Part shown: one piece after another, positions 44,624 through 56,241 of the stretch | How the letters are laid out: each line of letters opens with the position of its first letter | How positions within the stretch are numbered: position 1 is the first letter of the stretch | NCBI GenBank assembly: GCA_036172665.1 | Contig: CM069878.1 | Span: forward strand, 22,144,501-22,208,500 | Origin: Prosopocoilus inquinatus | Taxonomy: Eukaryota; Arthropoda; Insecta; Coleoptera; Lucanidae | DNA: 64,000 nt | Direction: 5' to 3' | Made by a program: the position numbers and the translations under genes | Notes under the pieces: model-generated | What the model was told of the DNA's origin: nothing | Databases searched by the model: none | What the model saw: the letters and a program-made list of their open reading frames with translations, nothing else

Positions 44624-46369
44624 TATATAATTTTAACGACGTGATTTCAGGAATCCGTTTCTCGTCAAAATTTCTATGCGTAGATATGCGGTTGGCAACT
44701 CGTGCCCGACTATCCGACCCTTGCGAAAGAACGTGGACGGAAACCGCTGAAGCGTTTCAGCGCAACTGTTAACAGCGAATATTATATAAGAAATGACCGT
44801 GCTACACAGATTCATCATCAAGTAGTTGAGTTATATTTTAACAAAATTTTTGCAAGTGCTGCACATGTAGTAACGTGGGTGATCTGGGTTTGCCCTCGCG
44901 TGTGGGATATCCATCGTAGGTGAGAGACTTGAAGGGGTTCTTGCAATGTATGCAGCAGGGTAGGGCAACCGTGCATGTCAGACAAGCTAAAAACTTATTG
45001 TAATCTTAGTTAACATACTGCTTCGCGATGTAACATGCACTGTAAATTTTAAAATTAATTATGGACTTCCATATAAAAATCCTCGAGCTGTTTAAGTCTT
45101 CATATGCTGAACTTGGTGGGACGCAGAGTTGGTCTTTATTCACAATCGTATCAGCGAAATCAATGATAATTAATTCTTGTTATGGTGTTTGTCTAATATG
45201 AATAATTAATGCCTTAAATAAATGTACCTACATTGTGTGCCTATTTTTATTTCAACTATACTCGATAATTAATTCTTCTTCGTACAACCAAGGGCGTAGA
45301 AAAATACCGTTTCCACCAATATATCTAAATTACACGCGGAGACGAAAAAGGAAATAAAACTTGAAGGGTCCTTACGTTTCGAGTTATTTGTAATTTGCTG
45401 TAACATAAATATAGTTATTTTAAAGGCAAACACTAGATTTAAATACGTAGGAAGCCAGTGACAATATCTGACAATAAATAAGGTGTTAAGCAAAATGCGA
45501 AAGCTTTCTCGGGAATGAGATTCGCAAAGTTCAATTTTCCAACCAGTCTATTGCAGCGCCCTGCGTTCCGAATAAGAACGTCTTCCCATCCGCGAAACAT
45601 TAGTGAAGTGAAACGAAAAATACGACACTTTCACGAACTTCTGCCGCAAAATATACGAACGTGCATGCGAACCGATGTTGCTTGAATTTTACGACGGTGG
45701 TGGTATAGTACCAGGCCGTACCCTTAACCTGCTAATTCATTTATTTTAACTGTACGGTCATAAAACACGTACCCGCTTCGATTTTCGTATATCTTGTGGC
45801 GAACGAAAAAATTTCCGGTAAATATTTCTGGTAAAGATAGCGCAAGTATGCGCGGTTAGATAAACGTATTTGGACGAAGGAATTTGCATCGGATATTTAC
45901 ATGACAATATCAACGTCACATGCTGCATAAACTTTAAGTGAAACGTGCTTCAGAAAAATGTTGTTAAATTGTGTGAAATTCGTTACTGAGATACTCGTCT
46001 AAGCAAAAATTACAAAAAAATGGTAATTTTTGTTCCATCTTAATCAGTTAAGATTTACTTGGATATAAAAAAATAATTAGACATGCGTGTTCATTTAATG
46101 TCCTACTTCTTTCCATAATTATTCTAAAAGACATTCTTCATTCCGACAAACATTACAATTCACTCATTTTTCATCAAATTTAAAGTCCCTAGATCTATCA
46201 AGTAACGCAAATTTGCTGCCATATTGATTCTCTGCTGCGCGCCAACTTCAAATGTGTATTTTATGGAACGGCGTGATTCACAGAAAATACTAATTTTATA
46301 ACTAAAACCGCTCCTAACTTTATTAAAAAAAGTGTTAAATCTTAAACGGATATTGTGAACACTCAACGT
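44624..46369. other. Gene-free, single-copy
   Basis: A GC-richer block at 45530-45860 with many CpG words could be a conserved element. Small overlapping frames at 44584-44923 on both strands are not convincing. Confidence 0.4.
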
Positions 46370-46640
46370 TTCACCATACAAATTTCATCGGACAAGAAAC
46401 GACTTCAATAAAATAAAATTATAATTTAATTACTGTTAGATTTGTCTAAATGTAAAAAAATGGAAGTAAAAAGGTTTTAATCTTGAACCGGACAGAATTA
46501 TGATAGGAAATGCACTCAACGTTTCGCTGTAGATTAGGACAAAGCTGGCGAAACGTTGAGTGTATTTCCTAACATATTTCTGTCCGGTTCAAGATTAAAA
46601 CTTTTTTACTTACATTTCTCATCGGACAAGAGTCAACTTC
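46370..46640. mobile_element. Snap-back hairpin element (family G), full copy
   Basis: A near-perfect inverted repeat: CTTGAACCGGACAGAATTAT through CACTCAACGTTTCGC on the left, mirrored by GCGAAACGTTGAGTGTATTT through CTGTCCGGTTCAAG on the right. Outer flanks CATCGGACAAGA occur in the same orientation on both sides (46388 and 46620), suggesting two joined copies. Relative of 16592-16759. Confidence 0.7.
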
Positions 46641-49600
46641 ATAAAAAAATTGCCTCCGAAATTTTTACCGAGTGTTAAATAAGAACTCTTATAGAATCTC
46701 CCATGATGTGCTGCGTTTGTATCACGATCGCGTCCGCGCTGTGCTCTTATTTCTACACAAACAAAATTTTTCGTACAGCTGCATTAACACCTATGTTTTA
46801 TTAGAAACACAAAAAGAAACAAAAACAAACACACTAATTGTAAAATATAAACAAATTAATTAATTCAATCCAGAGTATTGTAAATGCTTTTGTTTGTATA
46901 TATTTTAAATAGACCGTGCGTTAGCCAGATTAAAAAAGTACTCCGTATAAACAAAAAAGCTCTTGTCAGATCGGTCACGATATTACAATAATTCTCAAAA
47001 TTGTAAATCGGAATTTGTAAAATAACACGAATATGAAATAATCTGCGCAGTCAAAAACTGTCAAAATATTTGAAAGCTTATTAATATTTAATAAAAACAA
47101 AAAAAAATCAGCACTGTATTGAAGCCAGCCTACTGTGATTAGGATACCCACGAATATTAATAAAAAGTTCAGTTTATTCTATTGATTATAAGAAATAAAC
47201 CCAACAAAGTCTGTACTTTCTAAAACAGAAAAAAATCCCAATTTAATTATGGAATTGCCTGTTATGATTTCCATTAAAAAAATATAACTATAACTCGAAA
47301 ATTGAAGTAAATATCAAAAATACCAATTAGACCATTGAATTGTATTTCAAAAAGTGTCCTAATAATATTCAAACAGTTTTTTAATATCTTTAGAAATTAA
47401 CGAGATATGTCCCAAAAATTAAAAGTCAAAACTGCCAATTTCCGCTTATAACTTGAAAACAAAAAAAGATAGCCAATTTTTATTTACACTATTGACTTTA
47501 TCTTTAAAAGTGAGGCCAAGACTTGGCCACTAGTTTTTTTCTATTTCTTATAGTTACGGAGATGCACCTAACAGCGGTCGAACGATCGCCGCCTTTTTAT
47601 ATTACAGAAAGAATACGTATAAGAGCATGTAATTTAAATTGTAAAAGATAAGATATGCATACATACATTCAAATCAGTTAAGATTTAAGTTCGCACCGCA
47701 ATATAAATTACAAGCACACAATGCCATAAGAAAGTTAATAACATTAGGCACATGCCATAAGTCTTAGACTACGCAACCTTCATGGTAGAGTGATGACCTT
47801 GATGAGGTATGCTAGCCTGAGACTCCGAAGACGTGGTTCGCGTACGAATTAGGTGCGCTGTATGGAATTTAGCATTTTAATGCACTTCCATATATTCTGT
47901 AATTAAATGTAACAGCATAATTACGAGTAGTTATGATAATGCGAAGAAAAAAAATTATTATTACACTTATCGGGTTTGTTGATCAACGATGTTAAAAAAA
48001 TACAAGCGCTAACAAGAGACACCACATGTAGCATGTTTGTTATTTTTGCAAGGTCTATGATACTGAAATCCAATAAAAGCTGTAATATGGGAAGTTTCGT
48101 CGGTCTTGCTAGGAAATAGCAGTTCACTTTTAGGTTTATGATTTTTTTTTTTAAATTATGCGTTTTATTTCTAAAATCTGCAGAAATACACAATATAACT
48201 GTATGTAAGCTCTAACAAAATAATACTCGTACACCCTAACAAAATAATATATGTGAAATTTTTTTCCATGATAGCCCATTACGCGATGGAACTTGAAGAA
48301 TCAATATAATGCTAATCACTCATAAAATTGTAGACCTTTGCCTTAAAGTCGTTCTTTAAAGGTCGTAGCACACCACAGCGCGATGCCGGCGCGGCGCCGC
48401 CAAGCAACCCGCGCACGTTGCAAGCGAAACTTCGCCGGGGCCATAAAATAGGCCGTAAATAAACACAATTTAACATCAGAAAGATTACGAATTTCTGAAA
48501 CGTTTTACTGGCAAACCCAGCTCGCATTACGACAATTTCAGTTGCGTTAATAATTTTTCTAAATACACTGTGATCTGAATGATAAATTAGATAATAAAAA
48601 CATTTGCATTTTGACAGTAAAATAAAATTAAAATTAATTGACTAATTTAACTACTCTTTGACTGTATGCGACACACGTAATTAGTGCAGCCCGTACGTAA
48701 AGGTAGAATTTTACTTGGTAGGTATTTTCGTGTCGGACAAAATTTTTGATGTGATTTGCATCTCACGACCTTCTCACTAGGAATATTGAATCTCTGTTTA
48801 TGATGCTACTTACGATGCGTGTGCCCCGTTGTAATGGCGTACTACGCAATAAATAACTTTAGGCACTAAAAAGCAATTTTATGTGTTCCATACTCGTTAC
48901 ATTTAGAACGACTTCGGAAATCAAGGAAACAAGAACGCTGTTTATTTGAATTGAAGTTGAAGATTACAATTTGCTGCAATAATTACGTTCTAAAAATTAT
49001 CCTTTCATTGTTAATCTGCGACGGTTAATACTACACATAATTTATACTATGTATAATTTAGATACATAAATGCATGATCTCATTTATCAATAATATTTTT
49101 AATACACCGACAAAAATCGGTAGCCAGCCGTCGCTTGATGAAACACGCGCACGCGGTTTTGCGCAAATATAACAATCGTTCCAGGCTAGAACGCAATAAA
49201 TGTGGCGGTATTATTTTTACAAAGAAATCATAAATGGATCTAGAAACCTCTCCTTCGAATCCTTTCTCGAGTCCACGTGGACTAGTTTACGCTTCCAAAT
49301 TATTAGCCAATCACGTAACAATTATAACCAATAGTATTCATCCATTCAAACCAGAAAAAAATAACATTTTCTTCGCGCCGACAGGGTCGCCGCAGTTCGC
49401 CGCGCTAGATGTGCCTTAGCTGGGTAGCGGCGCCGCGATTCGCCGCGGGTCGCAACAGTGTGCGCACTCTCGTAAGAATACAGCAAAAGAAATGTTCTTC
49501 TCCGCGCTAGATGTGCGACAACCTTAAAAATGTTCCAGCAATAAAAAATAACGTTGGTGTAGTCATTCATCGTGTCTTCGTTGAAAAATGACACTTTAAT

Positions 49601-50254
49601 AGCTTTTAAATGCATATAGCAACTGCAAACATACGTAAAGTTAAATAACCTAATCGTTTCTGAAAGACGAATTTCTACCTTCGTAAATATTTCGATGATC
49701 TAAAGAGAAGTCTGTGAAAAATAGATTTATTTTTAGTCAAGAAAGAAACTTTAAAGAAAGAAAGAAAAGAAGAGATAATGGCGTATTAAATCAATATTGT
49801 TTGCACTATTTTGCCAACTGCAAACATTAAGATACTGGATTAATAAATTTATAGTGGTGATCACAATGGAATCGCACCATCATAAACCTGGTTTAAGCCG
49901 TAATTGAAAATAGTGTCAAAAATAACATCGATTTCAGTGGATTCATTTGCACGTGCCAAGGCTATGTTACTCAATAAATATTAACGGCAGAATTACATCG
50001 CCAAATAAAAATTTTTTATTACGTGCTAAGAATAAAATGCTTAGGATATTCAGAAACTTTGCTTGAATAAAGTAAAGGTTGAAATTAAGGAACATAATTT
50101 GAAACATCACGAAACTTAAAGGATAAATGATAACGCCATTTTTGATTACTCTTAGCGTTGAGCTCAATTTTTAACAAATTCACTTTACTGTCGAAATATG
50201 TCCGAGATTACTAGTAAAAGCGTGCTTATTGGTCTACAGAATAAAGAAGTAATT
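46641..50254. other. Gene-free; GC-rich islets
   Basis: Mostly AT-rich single-copy DNA. Two short CpG-rich islets stand out: 48350-48450 (GCCGGCGCGGCGCCG) and 49370-49520 (repeating CGCGCTAGATGTGC at 49403 and 49503). Neither has a convincing frame. A G- and A-rich run lies at 49738-49775. The block 47400-47560 has repeated AACTTGAAAA and AACTCGAAAA phrases typical of worn insect repeats. Confidence 0.4.
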
Positions 50255-50670
50255 CCAGAGACAACTCAGGTAATTTCATACTAGATACAGAACATAAAAA
50301 AACAGGTAAGTTAATAGTGACGTAGTAAAGCAATTTATACGAGAAATTTTAAATTTCAATTTAGTAAATGTGAGTTTAGGTAATTTCATACAGCAAAAGG
50401 GTTACAGAACATAGCAACACAGATATATAAACAGTAACACATTAAATAATTTATACAAGTAAGTTTAAATTTTCAGTATAGTAAGTGGGAGTTGAGGTGA
50501 TTTCATACATTAAAGGAGTGACAGAACATATGCAAGTAAATTTAAATCTCATTTAGAAAGTGTGAGTTGAGATGGTTTTATGCAATTAATGAGTTACATA
50601 TAGGTAAGTGAACAGATCGTAGCAAAACAGTTTATACAAATGCTAATTATACAAAATGTGAGTCTCACTA
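50255..50670. repeat. ~127-bp tandem repeats, non-LTR tail
   Basis: Three to four diverged units share AGGTAATTTCATAC, TTACAGAACATA, CAATTTATAC or AATTTATACAAG, TTTAAATT and GTGAGTT. They sit directly 3' (on the minus strand) of a non-LTR ORF end, where tandem 3' tails are common. Confidence 0.65.
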
Positions 50671-50700
50671 ATATCCCTTAATCCGCCTGAGGATTCGTCA

Positions 50701-51036
50701 CTACCGATTTCTAGTCCAGTGAAAGCTTCTTTTAATTGATATATGTAAAGTAATAAAGTAAAAATGGCACTTACTTTTAAAGGACTTGTCTTTTATTTCA
50801 GATTTTATTTCCTTAGGCAAGGCGTTGAAACATTTAGCTCCAATGTAGTCGATGGTGTTAATTCTTACATTCAAAAGTTGGAAATTGGGTCTAATGCCAC
50901 TTGCACTCTGTGTTAAACAGTTATGAAAGACACTGTAATATAATGTTAATTTTGTAAAATGTTTTACTGAATTTCTTTCGGGTTGTTTACTCGTAAATCC
51001 ACCTGTGAGAGTACGTTTTATATTTAAACGAGTCAG
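50701..51036 (-). pseudogene. Non-LTR ORF2 C-terminal domain (open, no ATG)
   Basis: A minus-strand frame of 111 codons is open from 51036 to a TAG at 50701-50703. It reads, in pieces, LNIKRTLTGGFTSKQPERN, YYSVFHNCLTQSASG, RPNFQLLNVRINTID, YIGAKCFNALPKEIKS. The last is the conserved yiGpKlwNsLPeeIk motif that closes Jockey/CR1-like reverse transcriptase proteins. It lacks an ATG, being the 3' end of a larger ORF whose catalytic domains are missing upstream (a TGA lies at 51037-51039). A typical 5'-truncated insertion; its frame is intact over the remaining part, suggesting a younger copy than the one at 32927-34404. Confidence 0.75.
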
Positions 51037-51599
51037 TCAATAAATAGACACACACGAGTACGGGTGTTTTAATTATTAATAATTTATAATGCACGGCATT
51101 ATAACAGACACTATTTGTCCTTTTATGGCTTTTAAAAACTAAACTTACTATTTGATAGATGTACAGGCTCTCCTAAGTTAAGTGGCCTTTTAAAAGTTGT
51201 CGGTTAAAGGAATACACAATCATTAAGAAAATTAACGTACTGCCCTAGGAAGAAACGATTTATATTACTTCCGGTTATACCGGAAGTAGCCATTATCTTT
51301 CTTATTTTAAATAGAATGCTATACCTTTTATTGCAAATTCTGATTGTACACGTTACTCCAAGTAAAAGTTGTTAAGGTTTCCGTATATTTAAATATAACG
51401 GAATTTCGAGATATCTTCAAATTTCTGAAAAAAATTATTTCGGCAGCCTTTTATTTAAGAGAATGTGTTCACGATACTTTCAAATTTCAAGATTCAAGTT
51501 GTCTGTCGTTTATTAGAATAATGTTCAACCTTTCAAATCACATCCCAACACAAAATACAAAATTATAACATAAAATACAAAATTCAGTTTGTGTCTTTT
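51037..51599. other. Gene-free stretch
   Basis: Contains the palindrome TACTTCCGGTTATACCGGAA near 51268 and nothing else recognised. A 74-codon frame (51344-51568) has no features. Confidence 0.4.
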
Positions 51600-52065
51600 T
51601 TATGGAACAGCCTGTATATTGTTTAGAAAGTGAAAGATTATTTTATTCTGATTTCAAAATTTAGTACGTTGATAATTGGAAGATCGGCTTCTGAGATATT
51701 TAAGGTTAAAATATTAATAAACTAATAATTAAAATATTAAGACGGCCTGGTATTTTTTTATTGTTAATTCATTGGATAGGGTTTCCAATATTCGAATTCA
51801 AACTGTCTTTTTCCTAACAAAAACATCCATTTAAAACTTTCGTAAGCATCTCTGGAGGTCGTCTTGATTTCCAACAATTGTGTTTTTTTTTCTCCAATTT
51901 GCGATGCGCTTTTGATTTACTTGTGATAACTCTAAAAAATAAAAGGTATAAAGCCCTATAACTTTTGCATTTAGAGTTTTCCTTTAGCTTCTAAACTAAA
52001 GCCCCTAGGTAGGATGCAAAATGTGAAAAGAAAAAAGGAACCTGTACTCTGTTTATTACAAGAAA
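51600..52065. mobile_element. Inverted-repeat element family F, diverged copy
   Basis: Segments such as TTTGCGATGCGCTTTTGATT, GATAACTCTAAAAAATAAAA, CCTATAACTTTTGCATTTAG and CAGCCTGTATATTGTTTAG match the element at 56646-57456 in both arms. Ends are not resolved. Confidence 0.6.
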
Positions 52066-53407
52066 AAACAAATCAATATAACAGAAATGTGTGAGAAGAG
52101 AAAAAAATATGTCAACATTTACTTCCACATCTTTCCATTTTTCAAGCATCATGTAAATGGTGAAACATGTTCTTATGCCTTAGTAAATACCAAACAATGT
52201 AAATTATAAGAGTACTTTGTATGGGAAATTTTCTTCAATAAAAATGATATGATAGTAAGAACAAGTCATTCCTACAGGAATGCAATTGGCTGTAACAAAT
52301 TAAAAACATTATTTTGAAATTACGAAAATTATTACACCATTCTACTTTCAAGTATTGCCAACACTACTCTTAATTATTAAATTAGTAATGAATAGTTTTG
52401 GAAATAGATAAGATAACGTACATTTATGACAGAGGTCTAGGAGAGAGATTTAAGACAATTTTCGTATATCTAGATCAGATACTAATAATAATAATAATAA
52501 TACCTAAAACACGTAAGACCTATGCTTAAATGGCCCTGTTTCAGATGAACTGACAAGACAGTTCCCTGTACTACCAATGTAAGTAGCCAGCAGCAAGTAA
52601 GCAGGGGCAAAAGTAAACTGTAACTTACACCTATGAGAAAATTAAATAAAACATATTCAAGATATACATTTAATTCATAAATAACAAAAAAATATACAGT
52701 TTTCTTGTCAATCCAATGGCGATTCTTAGAAATTGATAACTCCAGGAACATTTAAAAAGTTCTAATTTGTGGTTAGGTATAGATAGGAGTCCGTGATAGA
52801 CAAAGAAGAACGAAGTATACATTTACATTTAAAAAATAAATATTCTGTGATGTATAAAGTATAAAATTGTTTTATTCAAAAACATACTGAATATTTTCCC
52901 TTTCCATCCAAACATAAGAAAATGATCTAGATTTTTCGATAAACTTTGCTTTTCAATAAATCTTTGTTTTCACCAATCTAGAGTTCCCTAAATATCAACA
53001 TTCTCTTTTTTTCTATCTTCTGTTTATTAGCATACATTTTAAGATATATATCTAGAATGTCACCGTTCTGTTCTTTAATTATCACTCTTCTGATCTTTAC
53101 CTCTTATTATTCCATTAATTTTAAATAATTGGCAATTGATGCCCTGTTCGGGCTGTTTGATTATTGTAACTTTATCAGTTTTATTTGATAATCGCTCTTC
53201 TACTTCTTGCTTTTCAGTGTTTGAATTTTCGTTAACACCGTTTCATTTCTCTATTGTCACTGTGGACTACCTTCCAATTAACGCTATTAGCACAATTTAT
53301 ATCTACACTGTAGGTTCGTTCGTTCAATCTTTACTGTCCCCGGTCCTGTAACAGGTTGTTAGTATTTAAAACGTGTACGTAGTAATTTTTGTTTGCAGTA
53401 TAGTACT
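52066..53407. other. Gene-free stretch
   Basis: AT-rich, with a (TAA)n tract at 52485-52503. Nothing recognised. Confidence 0.45.
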
Positions 53408-53534
53408 AAGATCGGGTTTCTCCATTACAGTTTAAGCCCAGTTTTATTCGTATGGAAACAATTATCCTTGCAATTTTTGCCATGGGAATAAAGCGAAGTT
53501 TAAAGTTAAACTATGATGGTGAAATCGGACCTAA
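53408..53534. mobile_element. MITE family C, copy 3
   Basis: ATCGGGTTTCTCCATTACAG at the left and CTATGATGGTGAAATCGGAC at the right are inverted. The centre GGAAACAATTATCCTTGCAA is shared with the copy at 29129. Confidence 0.8.
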
Positions 53535-53672
53535 GGCTGAGTTGCTCAGCGTCCGATTAAGATACTATCTTACTACCTCCTGATAAATTTAAGCGTCGGT
53601 TAATAATGTTGGAAACCATTGTCGACACAATGATGGTTAAATTTAACAGGAGGTGGTAAAATCGGGCCTAAA
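53535..53672. mobile_element. MITE related to family C, adjacent
   Basis: Arms TACTACCTCCTGATAAATTT and AAATTTAACAGGAGGTGGTA are inverted; the right tip AAATCGGGCCTAA resembles family C ends. It shares the CTAAG boundary with its neighbour, so the pair may be a tandem insertion into the same site. Confidence 0.65.
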
Positions 53673-53732
53673 CGTGCAATTTATTAAGGATGTTGCTAGA
53701 GTCCTGAATGCAGGATCGTAAACAAAAAATTT

Positions 53733-53775
53733 AAATCCCGAACGGGCGTGGTTTAAATGGAGCCGTTCGGGATTT
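53733..53775. repeat. Perfect 13-bp-arm hairpin
   Basis: AAATCCCGAACGG and CCGTTCGGGATTT around a 17-nt loop; GC-rich stem in AT-rich DNA followed by T-rich sequence. Function unknown. Confidence 0.7.
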
Positions 53776-54531
53776 TATATAAAATAGTACGGATCCCGAC
53801 CATTGGATCGCAATGCCTTATTTTAATAAAAATCTTTTATAGAGGTTGTTAAAAAATTGGTTTGCCAAATTTCTACGGCAAGTAAAGGAGGCCAACATAA
53901 GATTTTTTTTTATTATATAACATGGGGTCGGAAATTAATAATTACTTTTTAAGACTGTAAAAATGACTTAATATTGCAGAATATTGAAGAAATTATTAAC
54001 GTGCCAGAACGAGGTAATTAAATTAATAAAATTTTTATTGTACAGGGTGTCGTGAAAATTCTTGGGATTTATTTACAAATAATTTTTTGATGTTTTTTGA
54101 GAATTTTAAATTCTAAAAACTGGTAAAAGTGTTGAATTTTCCGTCAAATATTAATCTAGAATATATTACTTCAATTCTTTGTTTATTTTGAGCTAAGGGA
54201 ACTGTAAATCATCAAAATAAGCATAAGATAGGAATGAAGATGATCGACATTGTTCGGGATAAATTGAAGAACTTACTCTCGAAAGCAAAACATGGTGGAC
54301 AAAAACAATTTGCTGCAATTATTCTTTCTCGAAATGGTATCGATAAAGGATGACTCTACAGACAACATTTAAAAAAAATGAAAGATTTCAGATTTGACAA
54401 ACAAATTTAAGGCTTCGATAAAATTTATTCGTCTTGAATCAATAAAAAGAAAATATTTTAATAAAAAAATTGAAAAATGTTGTGCAATTGCGAATAAATT
54501 GGACAAGTCGTTTTTGTTTGCAGTGGGAATG

Positions 54532-54597
54532 TCGAGCTACGTATCTGCTGAAGAAGTCCCAAGCAGGGCTGAAACAGCTGTACAGAGGCTGCTCGAG
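54532..54597 (+). ncRNA. Hammerhead ribozyme, variant subfamily copy 1
   Basis: CTGAAGA (54548-54554), stem II AGTCC/GGGCT with a U-G pair and loop CAAGCA, GAAAC (54571-54575), stem III ACAGCTGT, triplet GTA instead of GTC, predicted cleavage between 54582 and 54583. Stem I GTATCTG/CAGAGGC has one A-G mismatch; outer TCGAGC/GCTCGA is intact. GUA is a permitted NUH triplet. Confidence 0.82.
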
Positions 54598-54838
54598 GGT
54601 TTCACTGCAATCAAAAACGATTTGCACAAAATTTTTTAAAAACTTGCATTATGCTTTAAGAGCAAGCATGGCCGCCTTGCATGGGGGACTTATTAGGAGC
54701 AAATCCCGCTTCAATTTGTTTATCCTACTGCAATGTCAGGTTGAATCAATAAAAAGCAAATATTTTAATAAAAAAATTGAAAAATGTTGTGCAATTGCGA
54801 ATAAATTGGACAAGTCGTTTTTGTTTGCAGTGGGAATG

Positions 54839-54904
54839 TCGAGCTACGTATCTGCTGAAGAAGTCCCAAGCAGGGCTGAAACAGCTGTACAGAGGCTGCT
54901 CGAG
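54839..54904 (+). ncRNA. Hammerhead ribozyme, variant subfamily copy 2
   Basis: Same sequence as the copy 307 bp upstream. Predicted cleavage is between 54889 and 54890. Cleavage at both would release a 307-nt RNA that includes flanking sequence. Confidence 0.82.
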
Positions 54905-55553
54905 GGTTTCACTGCAATCAAAAACGATTTGCACAAAATTTTTTAAAAACTTGCATTATGCTTTAAGAGCAAGCATGGCCGCCTTGCATGGGGGACTTAT
55001 TAGGAGCAAATCCCGCTTCAATTTGTTTATCCTACTGCAATGTCAGGTCAAAAAGCGATCGTAAGATGTCGCTATTTTATCTATTCAAAAAAATTAAAGT
55101 AAATTAATTAAAAATCGCCACATGAAGGTGAAAATAAAAGTTTGTTCGTGATATGCTTTGAAATTAATCTTTACTAGGCTCACTGGATTATGGGGCTCAC
55201 TCCGCGTTGTTTCTGCAACATTAAGTAGAATTGTGACACATTGTGTGTGAATTGAACAAACACATTCTACATTAATATTTGATGGAAAATTCAATACTAT
55301 TACTACTAGTTTTTAGAATTTAAAATCCTCAAGAAACATTAAAAAATTATGTGTAAACAAAAATCCCGGACACGCTGTACAATAAAAATTTTATTCATTT
55401 AATTACCTCGTTTTGGTATCAATTATGGTATCATTTTTACAGTCTTACAAAGTAACTATTCATTTCCGACCCCATGTTATATAACAAAAAAGTCTTATTT
55501 TGGCCTCCTTTGCTTGCCCTAAAAGTTTGGCAAGCGAATTTTTCAACACCCTG

Positions 55554-55700
55554 TATAAACATACGGAAACGCTTATATTCTAAGATACAGTGTGTAAAAG
55601 TAAAACTACAAGGAGTTTCTTTTTTGTTTTTATCATTTTTTAATGCTCCTAACAATACGCAACAAAAAATGTTTGTTGCATTTCCTACCTAATATTGACC
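55554..55700 (-). mobile_element. Dispersed 3' end of a DNA transposon, reversed
   Basis: Reverse complement matches 58440-58590 (GGTAGGAAATGCAACAAAC-like, TGTTAGGAGCATTAAAAAAT, TTTTACTTTTAC). In the other copy this sequence follows a transposase C-terminus, so both are 3' ends of one family. The family E element above is inserted at the outer edge of this copy. Confidence 0.6.
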
Positions 55701-56078
55701 GATTATTACAATTACACTAGCCTGCGAAAAAAATATTTTTTTTAGGTATGAGATAAGACTAGGTGTTCTTCAATGACTTACGCATTACAAAAAAGAATCT
55801 GTTATTTGTTTTCTTTCACGTCAGGATTTCAAAAAAATTAAATAAATTATGTACAGAGTTTTTGTTGTGTTTTGAACGGCACCTACACATTTTGTTATTA
55901 GACATATAAAAAAAATGGTAATTGCAAAAATTTTAGGGATTTACCTGAACCCCCAGAATTTACCAAAAAAAAAAAATGATCGGAATCCTACCAAATGAGA
56001 ACCAGCTCGGGTATTTTAGATTTAACACACAGTATATTTTCTTGAATTAACAAAAATCCCTAATTTCAAAAACATATA
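55701..56078. other. Gene-free stretch
   Basis: AT-rich with an A-run near 55965. AATTTTAGGGATTTACC and AAAAATCCCTAATTTC form a weak inverted pair. Confidence 0.4.
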
Positions 56079-56241
56079 CAGTCGGATCTTTATAACTCGC
56101 ACCTCCACTAATCCAAATTTTGTATAAGTCGAAACTTGCTGTTGGACCATGCACATTGTGTATAACTATTTCTTTAACTTGAAATCTCTATTACTCGTAA
56201 TTTTCCGATAACCTGAAGTTTGAGTTACGGAGGTTCGACTG
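56079..56241. mobile_element. pogo-like MITE 2
   Basis: Begins CAGTCGGATCTTTATAACTC and ends GAGTTACGGAGGTTCGACTG, flanked by TA on both sides. This CAGTCGRACCTC-type end with repeated AACTCG/CGAGTT words is characteristic of pogo/Tigger elements. 163 bp, non-coding. Confidence 0.85.

Larger units (their letters stand above)
54435..55080 (+). mobile_element. Hammerhead repeat, 307-bp tandem duplication
   Basis: Two almost identical 307-bp units (54435-54741, 54742-55048), then a short extension with AGCGATCGTAAGATGTCGCT. Each duplicated block starts with TTGAATCAATAAAAAG, which is host or element flank, not part of the 312-bp unit. The duplication therefore arose after insertion, by copying flank plus repeat. 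Relative to the main array it differs in several places, including within the ribozyme, so it is a distinct subfamily. Confidence 0.85.
53842..55553. mobile_element. TATA-flanked element (family E) carrying hammerhead repeats
   Basis: Both ends are flanked by TATA. The arms are about 300 bp: GCCAAATTTCTACGGCAAGT at the left mirrors ACTTGCC-type sequence at 55510-55530, and TTGAATTTTCCGTCAAATAT near 54133 mirrors 55283. The interior holds 54180-54430 (worn peptide-like text KMIDIVRDKLKNLL and KHGGQKQFAAIILSRNG of unknown family) and two hammerhead-repeat copies. The tip CAGGGTGTTGAAAAATTCG (minus strand of the right end) also occurs at 18.5 kb. Confidence 0.75.

Noticed and set aside
47700..47850. 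Segment with tRNA-like phrases (GGTAGAGTGATGACC, GGTTCGCG)
   Set aside because: No consistent arms or anticodon loop; not a tRNA or clear SINE.
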